Below are positions 11,200 to 24,375 of a stretch of 64,000 bases of DNA, piece by piece (position 1 is the first letter of the stretch; each line of letters starts with the position of its first letter). The stretch comes from Nageia nagi. Lineage: Eukaryota > Pinophyta. Below the pieces are notes generated by a model that worked only from the letters and a program-made list of their open reading frames with translations, did no database searches and had not been told where the DNA came from. The stretch spans positions 31,310,001-31,374,000 of the forward strand of contig JBITNC010000001.1 in NCBI GenBank assembly GCA_050084985.1, read 5' to 3'. Made by a program: the position numbers and the translations under genes.

Positions 11200-13140
11200 T
11201 GGTTCAAACTCATTTCAAAAAACTTGTCAAGAACAAGAGCCTTAAGATGAGCATCATTTTGAAGAAGGAGAAGGCCTTATATCTAGTTGGGATCCTTCAG
11301 AAAAGAAGCACCTCGAGATGAAAATCTTAGGGTACAAGAAGATCTTGTGGAAAATTATTTACAATATGTTATATGATTTCTAACACAACTAAGGATACCT
11401 CCATCTTCATACCATATACATATTCTCTCTCCATATGGAATACATTTGAGGGAAGATAAAACACTGATATCAAAAGAACCACTTAATGATATAGAAATGA
11501 TAATGCCTCTTTCAAGAGCATAATCAACTGATATATAATAATAAAAAGAGGTCCTTTTAGGTCTAAGTATAATTGGTTTACATGATACTTTCCAGATGGA
11601 TGGTTAGTTCAATCTTACCTAAGAAGGAAAGATTATTTGCCTTCTACAATTTCAAGATAAATGGAGAGTTTTGATGATAGGATATCCATACATTCAGTAA
11701 CTCCTATACTACAAGCAATTGATACCTTTAAGGTATATGATAATCCCTCCCACATCTTAAGATCAAACACCCCATATCCTTTATAAAAAAAATTCAACAA
11801 ATCACCCAAGGATAACAAACTCAGCCAAACTTACCAAGTTTCAAACTACAAGAAATACATCCATAACTTGTTAAGAGAAAACATGCACTTCAAAGAAATG
11901 TGCATCAACAAGGGAGTGTACAACAATAAAATATGCAACAACAACAATAAAAAATACTATATCAATCCAAAAAACAAGTGATAAAACTAATAAAATTCAT
12001 TTAAAATGATTAGGTTCAAGCTTAATCAGTGCCTAATATACCTCAAAATATGAATATGCCTAATATTCATATTCACTACTAGTTTCAACCTCAAACTGTG
12101 CCTAAAAAGCAACATCATTACCAAGTACAAACTTAATCAATTACAAATATACCTCAAAATGTGAATATGTTGAATATTCAATATCAAGGTCAAGTTGGAA
12201 TTGGTTAAGTATTAAAGATGAGTAGCAAACCACCATCTAGGGCATTATGATTATCACCCCATAGTGATGGAGTATATAGATATTAAGACCAAAAGAAAGC
12301 AATCTCATTAAAAAAGAGACAATATGAACTTCAAATATATCATCTACATCCACAATAAGATAGGAAACAATATGGCTTTACCATATACTCATTGTAACAC
12401 TACTTATTCACATTATAACACTACTTGTTTACCTAACAATATAGCTTTACCATCTACTCATTTTTTTATGATGCCTATATGAAAGGAGCCATTGGTAATA
12501 AATGTCGATAAAAAGGATCATACTTCCTCAAATATCTTAAATGACAAGTAGACTATTGATAAATCTAAATTAATTAATAGTGATTGAGATGTTGATAATA
12601 GCATACAACAAAAAATAACTCCCACACCATAAGAAAAAGAATCTTGGGAATAAATATCTTGTAAGTTAGATGAATTAAACAAAACCTCCTCATCAAAGGT
12701 TTCATCTCAAGTAAATATCTCATCTCAAAGCAATGATGCTAAAGATGAAAAATTATTTGATAAATATATAGTAACCATAAAGTTATATAACTTGGGTATA
12801 GGGGAATATGATATCAATGATGTAATATTCAATATTCCTTCTACCCAAGATATTGGATGATCTAAAGAATCACCTAATGTGGTGGGGTAATTGATGCCAC
12901 TAGGAAATAAGCTTAATTGAACATTGCTTGTATATGCAGTTCCTATAGAACCAACACTAACTCCTTTACATAAAATCAATGAAGGTGTATTTTTTAATTC
13001 ATTAGAATACTTATCACCTTTCATATGATCCTTTTTCCAAATATACTTTCATAGATATCAATAGAAAGGACATGGTTTAGGTCGATATGAACAAGGATGT
13101 AGATACATAATTTATATCCATTATCAACTACAATAGATAA
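11200..13140 (+). pseudogene. Gag-like pseudogene of element A
   Basis: Starts near ATGGTTCAAACTC (about 11,203). Segments in changing frames look like a decayed gag polyprotein, and the best-preserved part is a Pro/Gln/Asn-rich repeat at 12,005-12,230. There, NIPQNVNM-like octapeptides recur (about 12,035 and 12,148) between VQxQ stretches. Frameshifts and many TAA/TAG codons prevent a full reading. Position directly upstream of pol supports gag, but I could not place the major-homology-like motif or a zinc knuckle, so exact limits are uncertain. Confidence 0.5.
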
Positions 13141-16100
13141 AACAAAATTAGGATATACAAGAGAGAATAAAAAATATTATGTTTTATAAATGGTTGAGTT
13201 GGAATCAAAAACCTTGAGTATGAAGAGTTAATTCAAAGTTTTGAATGGATGACTAATCAAAGAGAAATAGAGTTTTACATATCAATACTCAAATATATAT
13301 TTTCCAACATGGGTAAAATTAAAGAAATATATGATAAATATTATAAAAAAATATCTTTTAATTGGTTTGGAAGTGATGAATTTGAATCATGGAGTCTAGT
13401 AAGTTCAAATAACTCTTCATTACATTTCATGGTTAATGAAGATACTATAGACTCTTCACTCATTTCTAAGAAATAAACAATATAATAATTTAAGGATATA
13501 AATGTTATATTCAAATCATTAAAATACTCCATAAATAAAACCTTAATTGAGCAAAATATTGGTGAAAATGAGCAATATAACCTTGATGATAAAAATTGAA
13601 TTCCAATGCCTAGCTAATTAGAAGAGGGATCCCATATGTTGATTGAAGAAACAATCAAAGAAAATGTAAGTGATGATCCTAAAAATCCCAAGATTGTTCA
13701 ATTAGGAAAATATTTAATTGAAAAATAAAGATAAATATTCATGTCAATTCTCAAATAAAAACATAAAGTATTTGCATGGTCTTATGCAAATATGCCTGGA
13801 TTGGATTCAAAATTAGTAGTACATAACTTAGGTATTAAAAAAGATGCTAAGCATGTTAAGCAAAAGTTATGAAATATATATCCTACAATAGCTTTAATGG
13901 TGAAATAAGAATTACAAAAGCTATTAATAGTAAAATTTATCCAACCTATTGATTATTTTGATTGGATATCCAATATGGTTTTGGTTAAAAAACCTAAAGG
14001 GAAGATTTGTGTTTATATATATTTTAGATATCTAAATAAAGCATGTCCAAAACATGATTTCCCACTTCCAAAAATTGATAATTTGGTTGATGATATTACT
14101 AGATATAAAATTCTTTCACTTATATATGGATTCTTTGGTTATAATGAGATAAAAGGAGCTATAGAATATCAACATAAAATAACATTCAATACACCTTAGG
14201 GAACCTTTTGTTACAAAGTAAGGCCCTTTGGTTTAAAGAATTTTGGGAAAACTTATCAAAGAGCTATGACATATATCTTCCATGATTATATGCATGACAA
14301 ATGAACAATTATGCAGACAATTTTTTGGCTAAATCTAAAACTAGAGAACAACATCCAAAAGTTCTTATAAATATCTTTGATAGGTTGTTAGAACACAATG
14401 TTAGACTAAATCCAAAGAAATGTGTCTTTGGAGTTACTTTAGGTAAGTTAATTATTTTTATTATATCAATATGAGGAATTGAAGTAGATCCCAATAAAAT
14501 AAAAGCCATAGTAAATATGCCTCCCCCTTAAAATATAAAATAATTACAAAGTTTGCAAGGAAAATTACAAGCATTAAGGTGCTTTATATCACATTTATTG
14601 GATAAATGAAAACTTTTTAATAAATTGTTAAAGAATGAAATTGAATTTCACTAAGGAAATGAAAAACAAGAAGCATTTGATGAAACAAAATGTTATCTTT
14701 TATCACCACCAGGTTTAATTCCTCCAAGGGAAGGAGAACCATTTTTAGTTTACTCATCAACATAGAAATCACCTTAGGCATCATGCTTGCTAATAAGAAT
14801 GAAAATAACAAGGAACAATCCATATACTATCTTACTTGAACTCTAGTGGATTATAAGATAAGATATGTATACATGGAAAAGTTGTGCCTAGCAATAGTTT
14901 TTGCAACAAGGAAACTTAGGAATCACATGTTGAACCATACAACTTATATAATTACTAAAGCAGATCCATTAAAATACATGATGAAAAAAACTTACCAAAA
15001 CACTAGAAAATCCATATGGATCATGCATTTAACAAAATTTGATTTGCAATTTATAAGTAAAAAATATATAAAGGGTCAGGTTATAGTTGACTATCTCATA
15101 AAAGCACCATTGCAAGATAATAAACCTCTTGTAATTGAACTACCAGATGAACATATCTTCCAACTAGATAAAATGGAAAGCTTTGTTGATATCAAAGAAG
15201 AATGGGATATGAAAATATACTTTGATGGTTCTTGATGTGAACAAAGTGGACATGTTAGCATCATATTTACTACACCATAAGGAGTGCCCATACCATATTC
15301 TTTCAAATTAACTTTCCCATGTATGAATAATATTACTGAATATGAATCTTTAATATTAGCTATGAAGATCACCATAAAATTAAAAATAAATAAAGTAAAA
15401 TTCATTGGTGACTCATTACTAATAGTAGATTAAGTCAAAGGAATTTTTCAATGTAAATAAACATTAATTCAAAAATATAAAAAATTAGTAGATACACTAC
15501 TACAATCATTTAAGAAATATGAGATAGAAGCAATGCCTAGATCAACTAATAGGTTTGTTAATGCCATGGCATCAATTGGATCCTTGATACCACAAGATCC
15601 TCATCGATGTACCATTCATATTGAAATAATTCAAATTATTAAATTTCCTTGGATGCAAATAATGAATCATATGAGGTATTGGATATTACCATAGAAGATA
15701 AAAACTTATGGCATATCCAATTAGTTAAATTCTAGAGAGATGGAATCTTACCTTAGGATTTAACTAAGTCAGCTAAAAAAGAATTCAAATTAAGAGCTTC
15801 GTATTATTGCATGATGGGAGATGTGTTTTACTTTAGGGGTTTCAATGCATATTAATTAGATGTTTAGAATGGACAATTTCACAAATTACAATCTCATGTA
15901 CACACGATGGAATATGTGGAGGACACTTTAGTTGTACAACTATCACAAAATGATTAATGCGAATGGGAAACTATTGGCCTACAATGGAATGTGATTGCAT
16001 TGCATATGTTAAGAAATATTTGAAGTGCTAACAACATGCCAATCTATATATTAAACCATCATAAACCTTACAACCATGTAATCATTATGGCCATTCTCAA

Positions 16101-16966
16101 GATGGGTGTTAGACCTTATAGGACAAATTTTGCCCACTTCATTAAGTGGTCATAAATTCTTAATTACAACTACAAAATATTTTACAAAATGGGTTGAGGC
16201 TATCCCCATGATTTGTACCAAAGGTCCTAAAATAGCATAATTCATAGAACATCACATTATATGTCATTTTGGAATTTTGGCTCAAATTGTAATGGATAAT
16301 GAAACGAATTTTAAAAATAAAGAGGTATTAGCTTTGTGTAAAAGATACCACATCAGAATTAGTTTCTCAATGCCTTATTATCATTAAGGGAATGGCCAAG
16401 CTGAAGCTACAAATAAAACCATTAGAAATATTTTTCTAAAAATAGTTAATAATTCCCATAGATATTGGCATGTAAGAATCCCACATGCTTTATGGGCATA
16501 TCATACTAGCATTAGAACTCCTACTAGGGAAACCCCATTTTCCTTAGTTTATGGGGCAAAATAAGTACTATCATTGGAAATCAAAATTCCTTTTTTGCAC
16601 ATTGCATTACAAGATTATATAATATATGAAGAATTCTATTAAACTAGAGTAGATCAATTATTGTTATTGGATTAAAGGAAAATTCATGCACTAGAACATA
16701 TGCGAACTTATCAAAACCATATCAGGAAAGTTTTTTATAAAAAGGCTAAAATTCATGAATTAAATATAGGATATTTAGTGCTTAAATAAAATCAATAAAC
16801 CTCATGAATGGAACATCAACTTCATGATAAATTTGCCTCTAATTGGTTAGGACCATATATTATTAACAAACAAATTGGTTCAGGAGCTTACCAATTAGTT
16901 GATATGGAAAGAAATGATGAGCATGAGCCCATAAACATCATGCATATTCATCTATTTTATAGTTAA
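13141..16966 (+). pseudogene. Pol pseudogene of A: RT, RNase H, extra RNase H, integrase
   Basis: Pre-RT linker with FAWSYANMPGLD (about 13,770-13,805). RT at 13,850-14,560: MVLVKKPKGKICVYI, then PKHDFPLPKIDNL, PFGLKNFGKTYQRA and HNVRLNPKKCVFGV (the last in a shifted frame). The YxDD box has decayed. Conventional RNase H follows at 14,590-15,120 with YRYVYMEKLCLA-like and KYIKGQVIVDYL blocks. The second RNase H is listed separately. Integrase at 15,800-16,960 shows a GHKFLITTTKYFTKWVEA-like block, DNETNFKNKEV, YHxGNGQAEATNKT and PNWLGPYIINKQIG. It ends HLFYS and TAA at 16,964-16,966. Several frameshifts and many Gln/Trp-type stops make it non-functional. It would have copied and integrated the element. 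Confidence 0.88.
15199..15600 (+). pseudogene. Archaeal-type RNase H domain of A, in the usual Tat position
   Basis: Block order is EEWDMKIYFDGS, then CMNNITEYESL, FIGDSLLIVD and RSTNRFVNAMASIGSLIP. These correspond to the catalytic D (FDGS), E (EYE) and D (GDS). The fourth position reads Asn (FVNAM) where relatives have Asp (FADAM). It lies between the conventional RNase H and integrase, which is the known Tat-lineage arrangement. The domain would remove RNA during reverse transcription, but the lost fourth acidic residue and internal stops indicate decay. Confidence 0.85.
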
Positions 16967-17059
16967 AAACTTTCATATCAATTTGTACATATTGTAAATA
17001 TAGTTAAAATTAAGTAAATATTATGCAAAAACTCATAAATATGCATAAATTGGATAGAG

Positions 17060-18560
17060 ATGATGATAAAAAGAAGCAAGAATGTTCATGTACCATTGAA
17101 AAGAAGAGGAATACAATAGAAGCCATGGCTTGAAAAATCAAAATATCAATGAGATAGGCCTATATCCAAATTCACTTTTCAAGATGCTCAAAATTTACTT
17201 CAATTTCCAATTGACATATAGAGGAATTTGGCTTTGAATTATTATCTAGGTAAATATCATGGATGGAAAATATGTATTAAAGAAGACAATCTTGATATTC
17301 ATATAGATCTATATGTATAATTCTTGGGATTTTGGCATTACAATACATAATTACATAAAATAAAATTATTATGCTTGTATTAGCCCACTACAACACCTAG
17401 ACTCATACTTGATTGTACTCTTAACGATTGGCTTTTAGATATTACATCTCAAAATTCTCCAATCCTACATTCAATCATCAATTGGATAAATCAACTTGTA
17501 GGAGACTTATGTCATCAAAAGTTAATATATGACTTTTCTCCTACATTTGTACCCAAACCCAACTAATCAAAGGGATTAAAAAGAAATACCAACAAATGAT
17601 TTTCATCTTGTGACCATGCATAAAAAATGGTAATAATTGAAAATTTAGAAACTTTTAAGAAAACATAATTCCAATTTGATTATGCTAATCCAAATTTCAT
17701 GGATAGTTATAGAGGGGATGATTATATGATATTACTTTGAAAACATACTTCTACACTTATTTCTCACTTTCTAACTTTTCCAAAAGATATTCAGCAAGTG
17801 ATAGCCATGAAATAATATGAGAATCATACATCAAATGAATGGGAATTAAGAATGAATGGTTCAAAAGTTGTAATTGAAGTAAAGGCATAGGATATGTGGA
17901 TGGAACAAGAATCTGAATGAGTTCATTACAATGGTTTTGCTTATATTAGCCTTATGATAGACCCAAAATTATGATTGATTGTGTCAAATATCATCATATA
18001 AAATATATGGGACATTCTTTCATCCTCACTTTAGTTATTTCTAAACAAGTATTTTCATATCTCATGTCATTCTTTTCAAAAAATGAAGTCATATATAATT
18101 ATAGATCATTATTTAGTAATAGTTATTGCATGAATAATCCCTTGAATGTGAAGGTGCGATTTGAATGAGTTTTTAGATTTCTAAATAAGAGAAAACAAAT
18201 AAAAATTGCTAACCAAAAATATTTTTCTAACATTATCAACAAAATAAGTTTTGGTGGCTTTATAGGAAGCCTCGTTTCATACTTTCTACCATGTAATTCT
18301 CCATTACCACCAATTCCACCACCTCCAGCTTCACTACATCCTATATATATACCATTCTTCCTGATACTTCCTAAGATATACATTAGAGTTTTAACTTCAT
18401 CTATGAAACCTAAGAGAATAATTATGAATTTTAAACCTAAACCATCATCCCCACCACTTGTTTCATATCCCATTCATTCTCACCCATCTATTTTGGGATA
18501 AGGTACTCTTTATCTTCAATTGAAACCTCCTCACTATTACTTCTTAGATCATGGACATTA
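17060..18560 (+). pseudogene. Extra ORF downstream of pol in A, family unknown
   Basis: Beginning with ATG at 17,060, 94 bases after the pol stop, one frame runs for about 350 codons to near 18,140. It is interrupted only by codons of the Gln/Trp-decay type (TAG, TAA, TGA). It starts MMIKRSKNVHVPLKRRGIQ and includes DRPISKFTFQDAQNLLQFPI and NWINQLVGDLCHQKL. After a frame change, a Pro-rich tail (PLPPIPPPPASLHPIYIPFF, about 18,300) reaches GTLYLQLKPPHYYFLDHGH. I do not recognise the family. Additional ORFs after integrase are known in some Tat elements. It differs from the extra ORFs of B1 and D. Confidence 0.6.
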
Positions 18561-21500
18561 GATTATTCATAAAAAAACTACTTACCAACATCATTCAAAG
18601 ATTTTGAATCACCTTCTATGTGAAAAACACTAGAAAATAACAAAAAAATAATAAAAATATAAAAAAAACATAATAAATTAATAAAAATTTATCTTGTACA
18701 TATATTTGTATTTTATATATATTACTTGACCTTTGCATGCCTATGGATTATCTTTATGCAAATAAAATATTTATATATGTTATTTCTTCAAAAACTTTCA
18801 TGCAATTTCTAAAAATATGCATATAATATTGCAAGTGGTTGATTGTATTTTAAACATTAGCATCATGAGTCATCCTCATTGTGCTTGTAAACTAACCAAT
18901 CAAGGAATTTTCTATGCAGATCAAATTCCACCTATTCCTTGAGAATTATCATCCCTTTACATCCCAAGTTCACCATGCACATTTTAGAATAATCATGTGG
19001 AGAGTTGGGTCTTTTCATTGGATGTAGACATAGACCACTTTTCTAAGTCTCTTGAAGGTGTTCAACATATGATATTATCTATGAAAGCATTGTCAAGCCT
19101 ATTAGATAAATTTTATCATGTTTATAATAATTTGAAAAATTCCTTTTTGGTGGCCCTATATATTAAACATAGGCCATCTTGGGGAACTTTAATGATTTAT
19201 GACATACTTGATGAATAATTTCTCCAAAATATCATTAGCCTATTCTCTATACCAAATTTCATATGGAGAATTATGATTAATTCCCCCATAAATCCATTTA
19301 TTTATAGACTTATTAAATTCTATGGACCACCATCCTTGCATCCTTAGGAGTCTTTTGATGAACTCACCATTTCCCATATAATATCTATAAATATTTTTTA
19401 TTGGGATTTCATGTTTTCTATGTTTTTCACTAACCATTCCATACATTGGATGGTTTATCATATTATCTACACTCATCATTTTCACCCCATCTCTCATATT
19501 CATGTACTACAAATCCTTAGATGACATAGGATTCATTATGTACAAGTTTAAGATGACTAAGCTAAGTTAAAAACTAAAAACCTAAAACAAAATATATATA
19601 ATATGAGTAAAAAATCTCAAAAAATAATTCAAAAAATAAGATACTGTTAAAATCCAAACAAATCAAAATTTACTAAAGCCCAAAAACTATTTATGTACAT
19701 ATTTATCTATTATATGTATATACATTCAAAAATTATTTTTGAAGCATCTTGGCTACTGGGTGCACTACCCTATGTGTTCATACTATACCATATCATTGTG
19801 TTCATGTTGACCATTCTATTACTTTAATTTTTACAAAAATATTAAATGTTAAACATGATGATTTTAGTAACTTGCCAAATGATATATACAAATTACATAT
19901 CCATACACATTATTTTTATATATAGTTGTATGTATAAATAAAGAATTATTTTATGAATATAATATTCATATTCAACTTTATCAACATATCTTCTACAAAG
20001 TTTTGAAATTTAGAATGATAAACAAACATAACTCTGCTACATCTCTAGAAATTATGAAATCACACTTATTTTTATATTTAAAATATTGAAAAAATCAAAA
20101 GCTAGATCTTCCTTGATCATAATTTCAATTATTTATTCTCCTATTACTTCTGTTTATCCAAAACCCAAGAGCTAGGATAGAGGAACAGATAATAGGAAGA
20201 AAAAATATGCATATAGATAGCAAAAAGTTTCAATATATATATATTTAAAAATAAAAAAGAAAAGTAGAATTCTTGTGTTATTACTATATTCTCTATCAAG
20301 ACTATGAACACTTGGATGGCAATAGAGCAAGGCTATAATAGGATATAGGGGTTAGTCTTCTCTAGGGCTATGGATGCCCATATGGCAATGAAGTATATCT
20401 TACAAAGTGGAGACATGTCTAGTCTCTATGATGGATCTTTGTACATTTCATACAAATGAATCAGCTTACATATTTTATGCTCTTGAAATATTAAGTTTAC
20501 AAGCATCAAGAGAAGGAAATAAACATCATTTCACACACACAATTTCATAGTAAACTTATGTGTATTATAACTTTGTTTTATATCATCCCTAGTAGATGAA
20601 ACCAAAACAAAATATTATTTGATGAAGTTAATATTGAATTTATTATTTATGATACTTCTTTATTATATTATCCATTCATTCCACCTAACAATATATACAT
20701 TATTATTGTAAACCTCATGATTTATTAACATGTTATGTTTGACATTCATATAGTTATGTCATTCATTCATTTATCCATGTTAATGAGTGTTAAAATTCAT
20801 AACTTCATACACACATACATCCACATATTCCCCTACGTCCATATTTATGGGTCATTAAATTTGAGGTGCTTCCATATTCTTTTGAAAAAAGAGTGAGTAA
20901 TTGTTCTCCCCATTAATATGAAAGTCAACATTAGTGTTGTTAAGACCTCTTGATTTTACCTTCATCTATAAGATCAAGCAAAAAATGTTCCTAGTAGACT
21001 GATAGAAGTCAAACCTAGAACATTGTTAAATTTGATAGCTTCCATTATTATTGGGATTAAGAATAAGAAATTATTCTTCCTATTTGAATTGGAATTCAAT
21101 GTTATTTACATACCATATTCCCTATCATTTCATCTCCCTTGAACATCGTTAAATTTTATAGGTCCCATCTTTCTTTAGGATCGAGAGCAAGTAGTTACTC
21201 TTCCCTTAGAATTAGAATTTGATGTTCTTTTCCCTATTACATTCATTACCATCATCCCAAAAATTGTATATAGTATCCCATATGTGTTATCTCATTACAA
21301 TTATTTAAACCATATATTAAAAATAACCAAAAATAAAAATGATGATATCTGATTTTGTACTACTATAAATAAAATCTTATCCCTACCATAACAACATTAT
21401 CTTAAGCATAATAAACAACCACTATTTATTAAATGTTTTCATCAAACATTAATCATTATTTCATTAAATAATTAAAAATTATTTATGAAAATACATGAAA

Positions 21501-22622
21501 TTATGTATAACAGAATAAAAAACTCATTTTCTCTATTTTAATGTTCCTTAAGATAAAAAACCTAAATATTTGTACTTATATTAAATCCCCCTAATCAAGG
21601 TAAAAAAAACTATATAAATTATAATCCCTTATTCTAGGATTGCATCAACAAATCATTAGAAAAAGCAATGCAAAAGCAAAGAAAAAAAAAAAAAAGGAAG
21701 ATCCTAAAAAGTTAAAATACTCAAAACAAAAAGAAACATCCTCTAGCATCCTCCCTTAGGGAGGTATATAAAAAAAATCACAAACAAAATATGAAAAAAA
21801 TTATTTTGCTATCCTTATAAAAATACAAAATAATCCATCATTCTAGTAATATATTAACATGTTCTAGGTAGATAACTTGAAATATACCTATGTATAGATG
21901 TGTACATATAAACATAAAAACCCTTTCTCTTATTTATCAAACATTAAAATGTTATCTACCTTGAAAGGAATTTATGTCACATACATGCTAATGGAAAAGA
22001 GCCCATGGAATAAAATGTCTCATGAAATAGCATATTTAGGTAAGTATAAGTACCAAGTAAGGTGTAGAATTGACTAGAGTTAAAAAAAATGTGTCAAAAT
22101 TAAAAGAGCAATCTCCCAACTTATTAAAATGATTACAAACTAAATGTATAAAGATATTAAGGCTCTCAAACATCTCAAGCTTCAAAAAATCAAACATGAC
22201 TTAAGAGTGTGTAATGACCTTTTGTGCAAGATCATCATATAACCTCACTGTCAGGATATAAGGTAGTAAAATCAAATTAACTATATACACAAGATAAGCT
22301 TATCATCACATACTCACTTTGGCATAAGAATATGAACTAAGAGTATCATCATGCAACTATCACAAACAACATCTAGTATGGAAATTGGAACAAGTAATAT
22401 TTTGGTATACATCAAAACTATTTTCAAAATGCATCAAGTGCAAAAGATAAGGATATGATTTAATCATGATTTGATTAATCAAGTTTGACTTATTGAAGAG
22501 ACTAAGTCAATTTAGATATCAACCTAAGAGTTAAATATCCAAGTTAGGGAACTTGAACACACCCACTTTTTCAAATAAAAGAAATTTTTGAATTATCCCC
22601 TACTTTATTTAGTAGATAATTC
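18561..22622 (+). other. A 3' region
   Basis: Long AT-rich stretch between the extra ORF and the polypurine tract. A short open frame at 18,997-19,218 (ESWVFSLDVDIDHFSKSLEG at its start) may be a further fragment of the extra ORF, but I cannot link it by frame. Apart from the tandem repeats near 21 kb I see no structured element. Such long repeat-bearing 3' regions are typical of Tat retrotransposons. Confidence 0.5.
20850..21240 (+). repeat. Tandem repeat in the A 3' untranslated region
   Basis: Two clear units begin at about 21,023 and 21,146 (123-bp step), each with GTTAAATTTxATAG, CCAT, AAGTAGTTACTCTTCC-like and GAATT(T/C)xATGTT blocks. One or two more diverged units occur at 20,850-21,020 (TCATTAAATTTGA followed by GAGTAATTGTTCTCCCC). 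Hypervariable tandem repeats in the 3' untranslated region are described for Tat/Ogre elements. Confidence 0.7.
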
Positions 22623-22636
22623 AAAAAGGGGTAAAA
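22623..22636 (+). other. Polypurine tract of A
   Basis: AAAAAGGGGTAAAA directly abuts the TGTAGACACC start of the right LTR. It is the expected plus-strand priming site, and it fixes the 3' LTR start and the element's orientation. Confidence 0.82.
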
Positions 22637-24375
22637 TGTAGACACCCAAAAATAACCCTCATTCAAAATTCGAATGGACAAGGACCAAAATTAACATTTA
22701 TTATAAAATTTATAGTAAATGACCTTTGATTAAGTGGAACTAGGTGTTCACCTTCCCTTACAATGTTTACTTGTCCTTAATAGGTCTTGTTACATGTCAA
22801 TGGGTTTTGGTGTTAGGTTTTAGTAGGTATAGTTTAATATTTATGAAACTTATCACCTATAGATTTCTCTAGGAAAGTATGACATCATCACTAAAAATTG
22901 GTGAGCTCTATTGAATAAAGAGTTATGAACATCTCCCATAAATTTCTCCTAAAAAGTATTACATCATCACTCAAAACTAGCAAGCTCTATTGAATAAAGA
23001 GTTATGAATATATCCCATTGATTTATCCTAAAAAGTATGATGTCATCACTCTAAATTAGCAAGCTCTATTGAATATAGAGTTATGAACATCTCTTGTCAA
23101 TTTCTCCTAAAAAGATGATATCATCACTCAAAATGGGTAGGCTTTATTGAATATAGAGTTATGAACATCTCCCATCAATTTTTCTCAAAAAGTATGACAT
23201 CATTACTCAAAAATGGTAGGCTTTGTTGAATAAAGAGTTATGAATATCTCCCATCAATTTCTATCAAAAAGTGTGACATCACTATTGGATTTTCATGGGC
23301 CCTACTTCACTTAAGTTTAAGATATTTCCCACTACATGACTTAACCAAAAATAACTCCCAGAGTATACAAGTCTTAGAAACAACTCCTAGAGTATACAAG
23401 TCTTAGAAATAACTCCTTGAGTATACAAGGCCTAGAAATTCCCAAATTATATAAGACCAAAACATAAGTAATAATACCCAAAAATTAGGCTTAGACATGA
23501 CTTAGACAAATACTATAAATGACTTATAAACTTTACCAAAACATGAATCAAACTAATCGTTGATGTCCTATACCTAATCATCAATGACTTGAAACTTAGT
23601 CAGACCAAAAACAAACACACTCTTGAACTGATTTGTTCTAAAAAATTATTTATTCATGAGTGAGTTATTATTGTTTTAGCAATAACATGGGTAATATCAT
23701 GGTTATTTTGGACTTGGATGAGATTTTTGAGGTAGGTTATTAACCCCTAAATTTGAAATTTAAATAAACTCAAAAGGCTATAAATTAAACATTCATTAAT
23801 GAAGAATCCTAGGAACCTAGATTCTATAACCTTAGACCTTGGATCCCAAACTGAAGTAAAATTACTCTACATGATTACATTCAAAATTTTAAAGAGTTAA
23901 GTACTTTTGTTACACACTTGTTCATGTATTTTGATTGAACATGTAATGTTTTGTATGTCAATAGGTACATTTTATGTGTTGTTTTTAGCATGTGTGCATG
24001 ATCCATAGGTGCTAAGGTGGAGAGTATTGAAAGCAACTTATATCAAGAACTAGTAGAAATCAAAAGCCAAAGAGAAAATGAAGTAAAAGATAAAGTTCAT
24101 CAAAATCAAGCTCTAGCATTAAAAACACCAATAATTGAGCTTAGAATTCAATGATTAAAGCTAGTTGGCAAAAATTACATACTAAACATTGATGATTCTA
24201 TAAATTCCCAAGGAGGATCTAAAACATAATTTTGTAAAATCCCTTCAAGCAAGATTACAAATCTAGATATTCATATTATAACATTTGAGGTCACTTGAGA
24301 GAGTAATAAAATACATATTGGTATTAAAATGTGTATTTATCTTATTTGCTAACATGCTACTTTTTTGGTTTGACA
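22637..24375 (+). repeat. A 3' LTR, about 1.74 kb
   Basis: Starts TGTAGACACCCAAAAATAA and ends GGTTTGACA, followed by TGATG (target duplication). It aligns with 7,474-9,478. Substitutions between the two copies are common and mostly transitions, so insertion is old. It carries five full 79-bp units against eight on the left, and one 20-bp unit against four to five. Confidence 0.87.
22874..23290 (+). repeat. 79-bp tandem array with decayed TGACGTCA cores (A 3' LTR)
   Basis: Five full units and a partial sixth. Cores are TGACATCA (three units), TGATGTCA (23,038-23,045), TGATATCA (23,116-23,123) and TTACATCA. TGATATCA carries both possible CpG transitions at once, which is what an ancestral TGACGTCA predicts. 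Flanking parts of the unit are as in the left LTR. Confidence 0.85.

Larger units (their letters stand above)
7474..24375 (+). mobile_element. Element A: Tat-like Ty3/gypsy retrotransposon, 16.9 kb
   Basis: Both LTRs are present (7,474-9,478 and 22,637-24,375). A PBS-like site follows the left LTR and a polypurine tract, AAAAAGGGGTAAAA, directly precedes the right one. The interior has gag, then protease, RT, RNase H, archaeal-type RNase H and integrase, an extra sense ORF, and a long 3' region with tandem repeats. The second RNase H between RNase H and integrase is the usual Tat arrangement (Ogre, TatI-III). Flanks are TAATG (7,469-7,473) and TGATG (24,376-24,380), a 4/5 target duplication. 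It lies in the leader of G. All ORFs carry stops and frameshifts, so it is inactive. Confidence 0.88.

Noticed and set aside
12725-13024. Minus-strand 99-codon open frame within A
   Set aside because: Opposite to the gag-pol orientation and without any motif; explained by AT-rich plus-strand coding sequence.
13141-16966. Alternative genetic code with TAA and TAG as Gln
   Set aside because: Frameshifts, lost catalytic residues and TGA at Trp positions accompany these stops, and LTR pairs show matching transition decay. Pseudogene decay explains all of it.
18123-18473. Minus-strand Gly-rich open frame of 116 codons
   Set aside because: It is the complement of the Pro-rich tail of A's extra ORF. 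The plus-strand frame has the decay-type stop pattern and position expected of the real ORF.
18997-19503. Opposed open frames suggesting a small gene in A's 3' region
   Set aside because: Neither strand shows a family motif, a start context or a continuation; at most a fragment of A's extra ORF.
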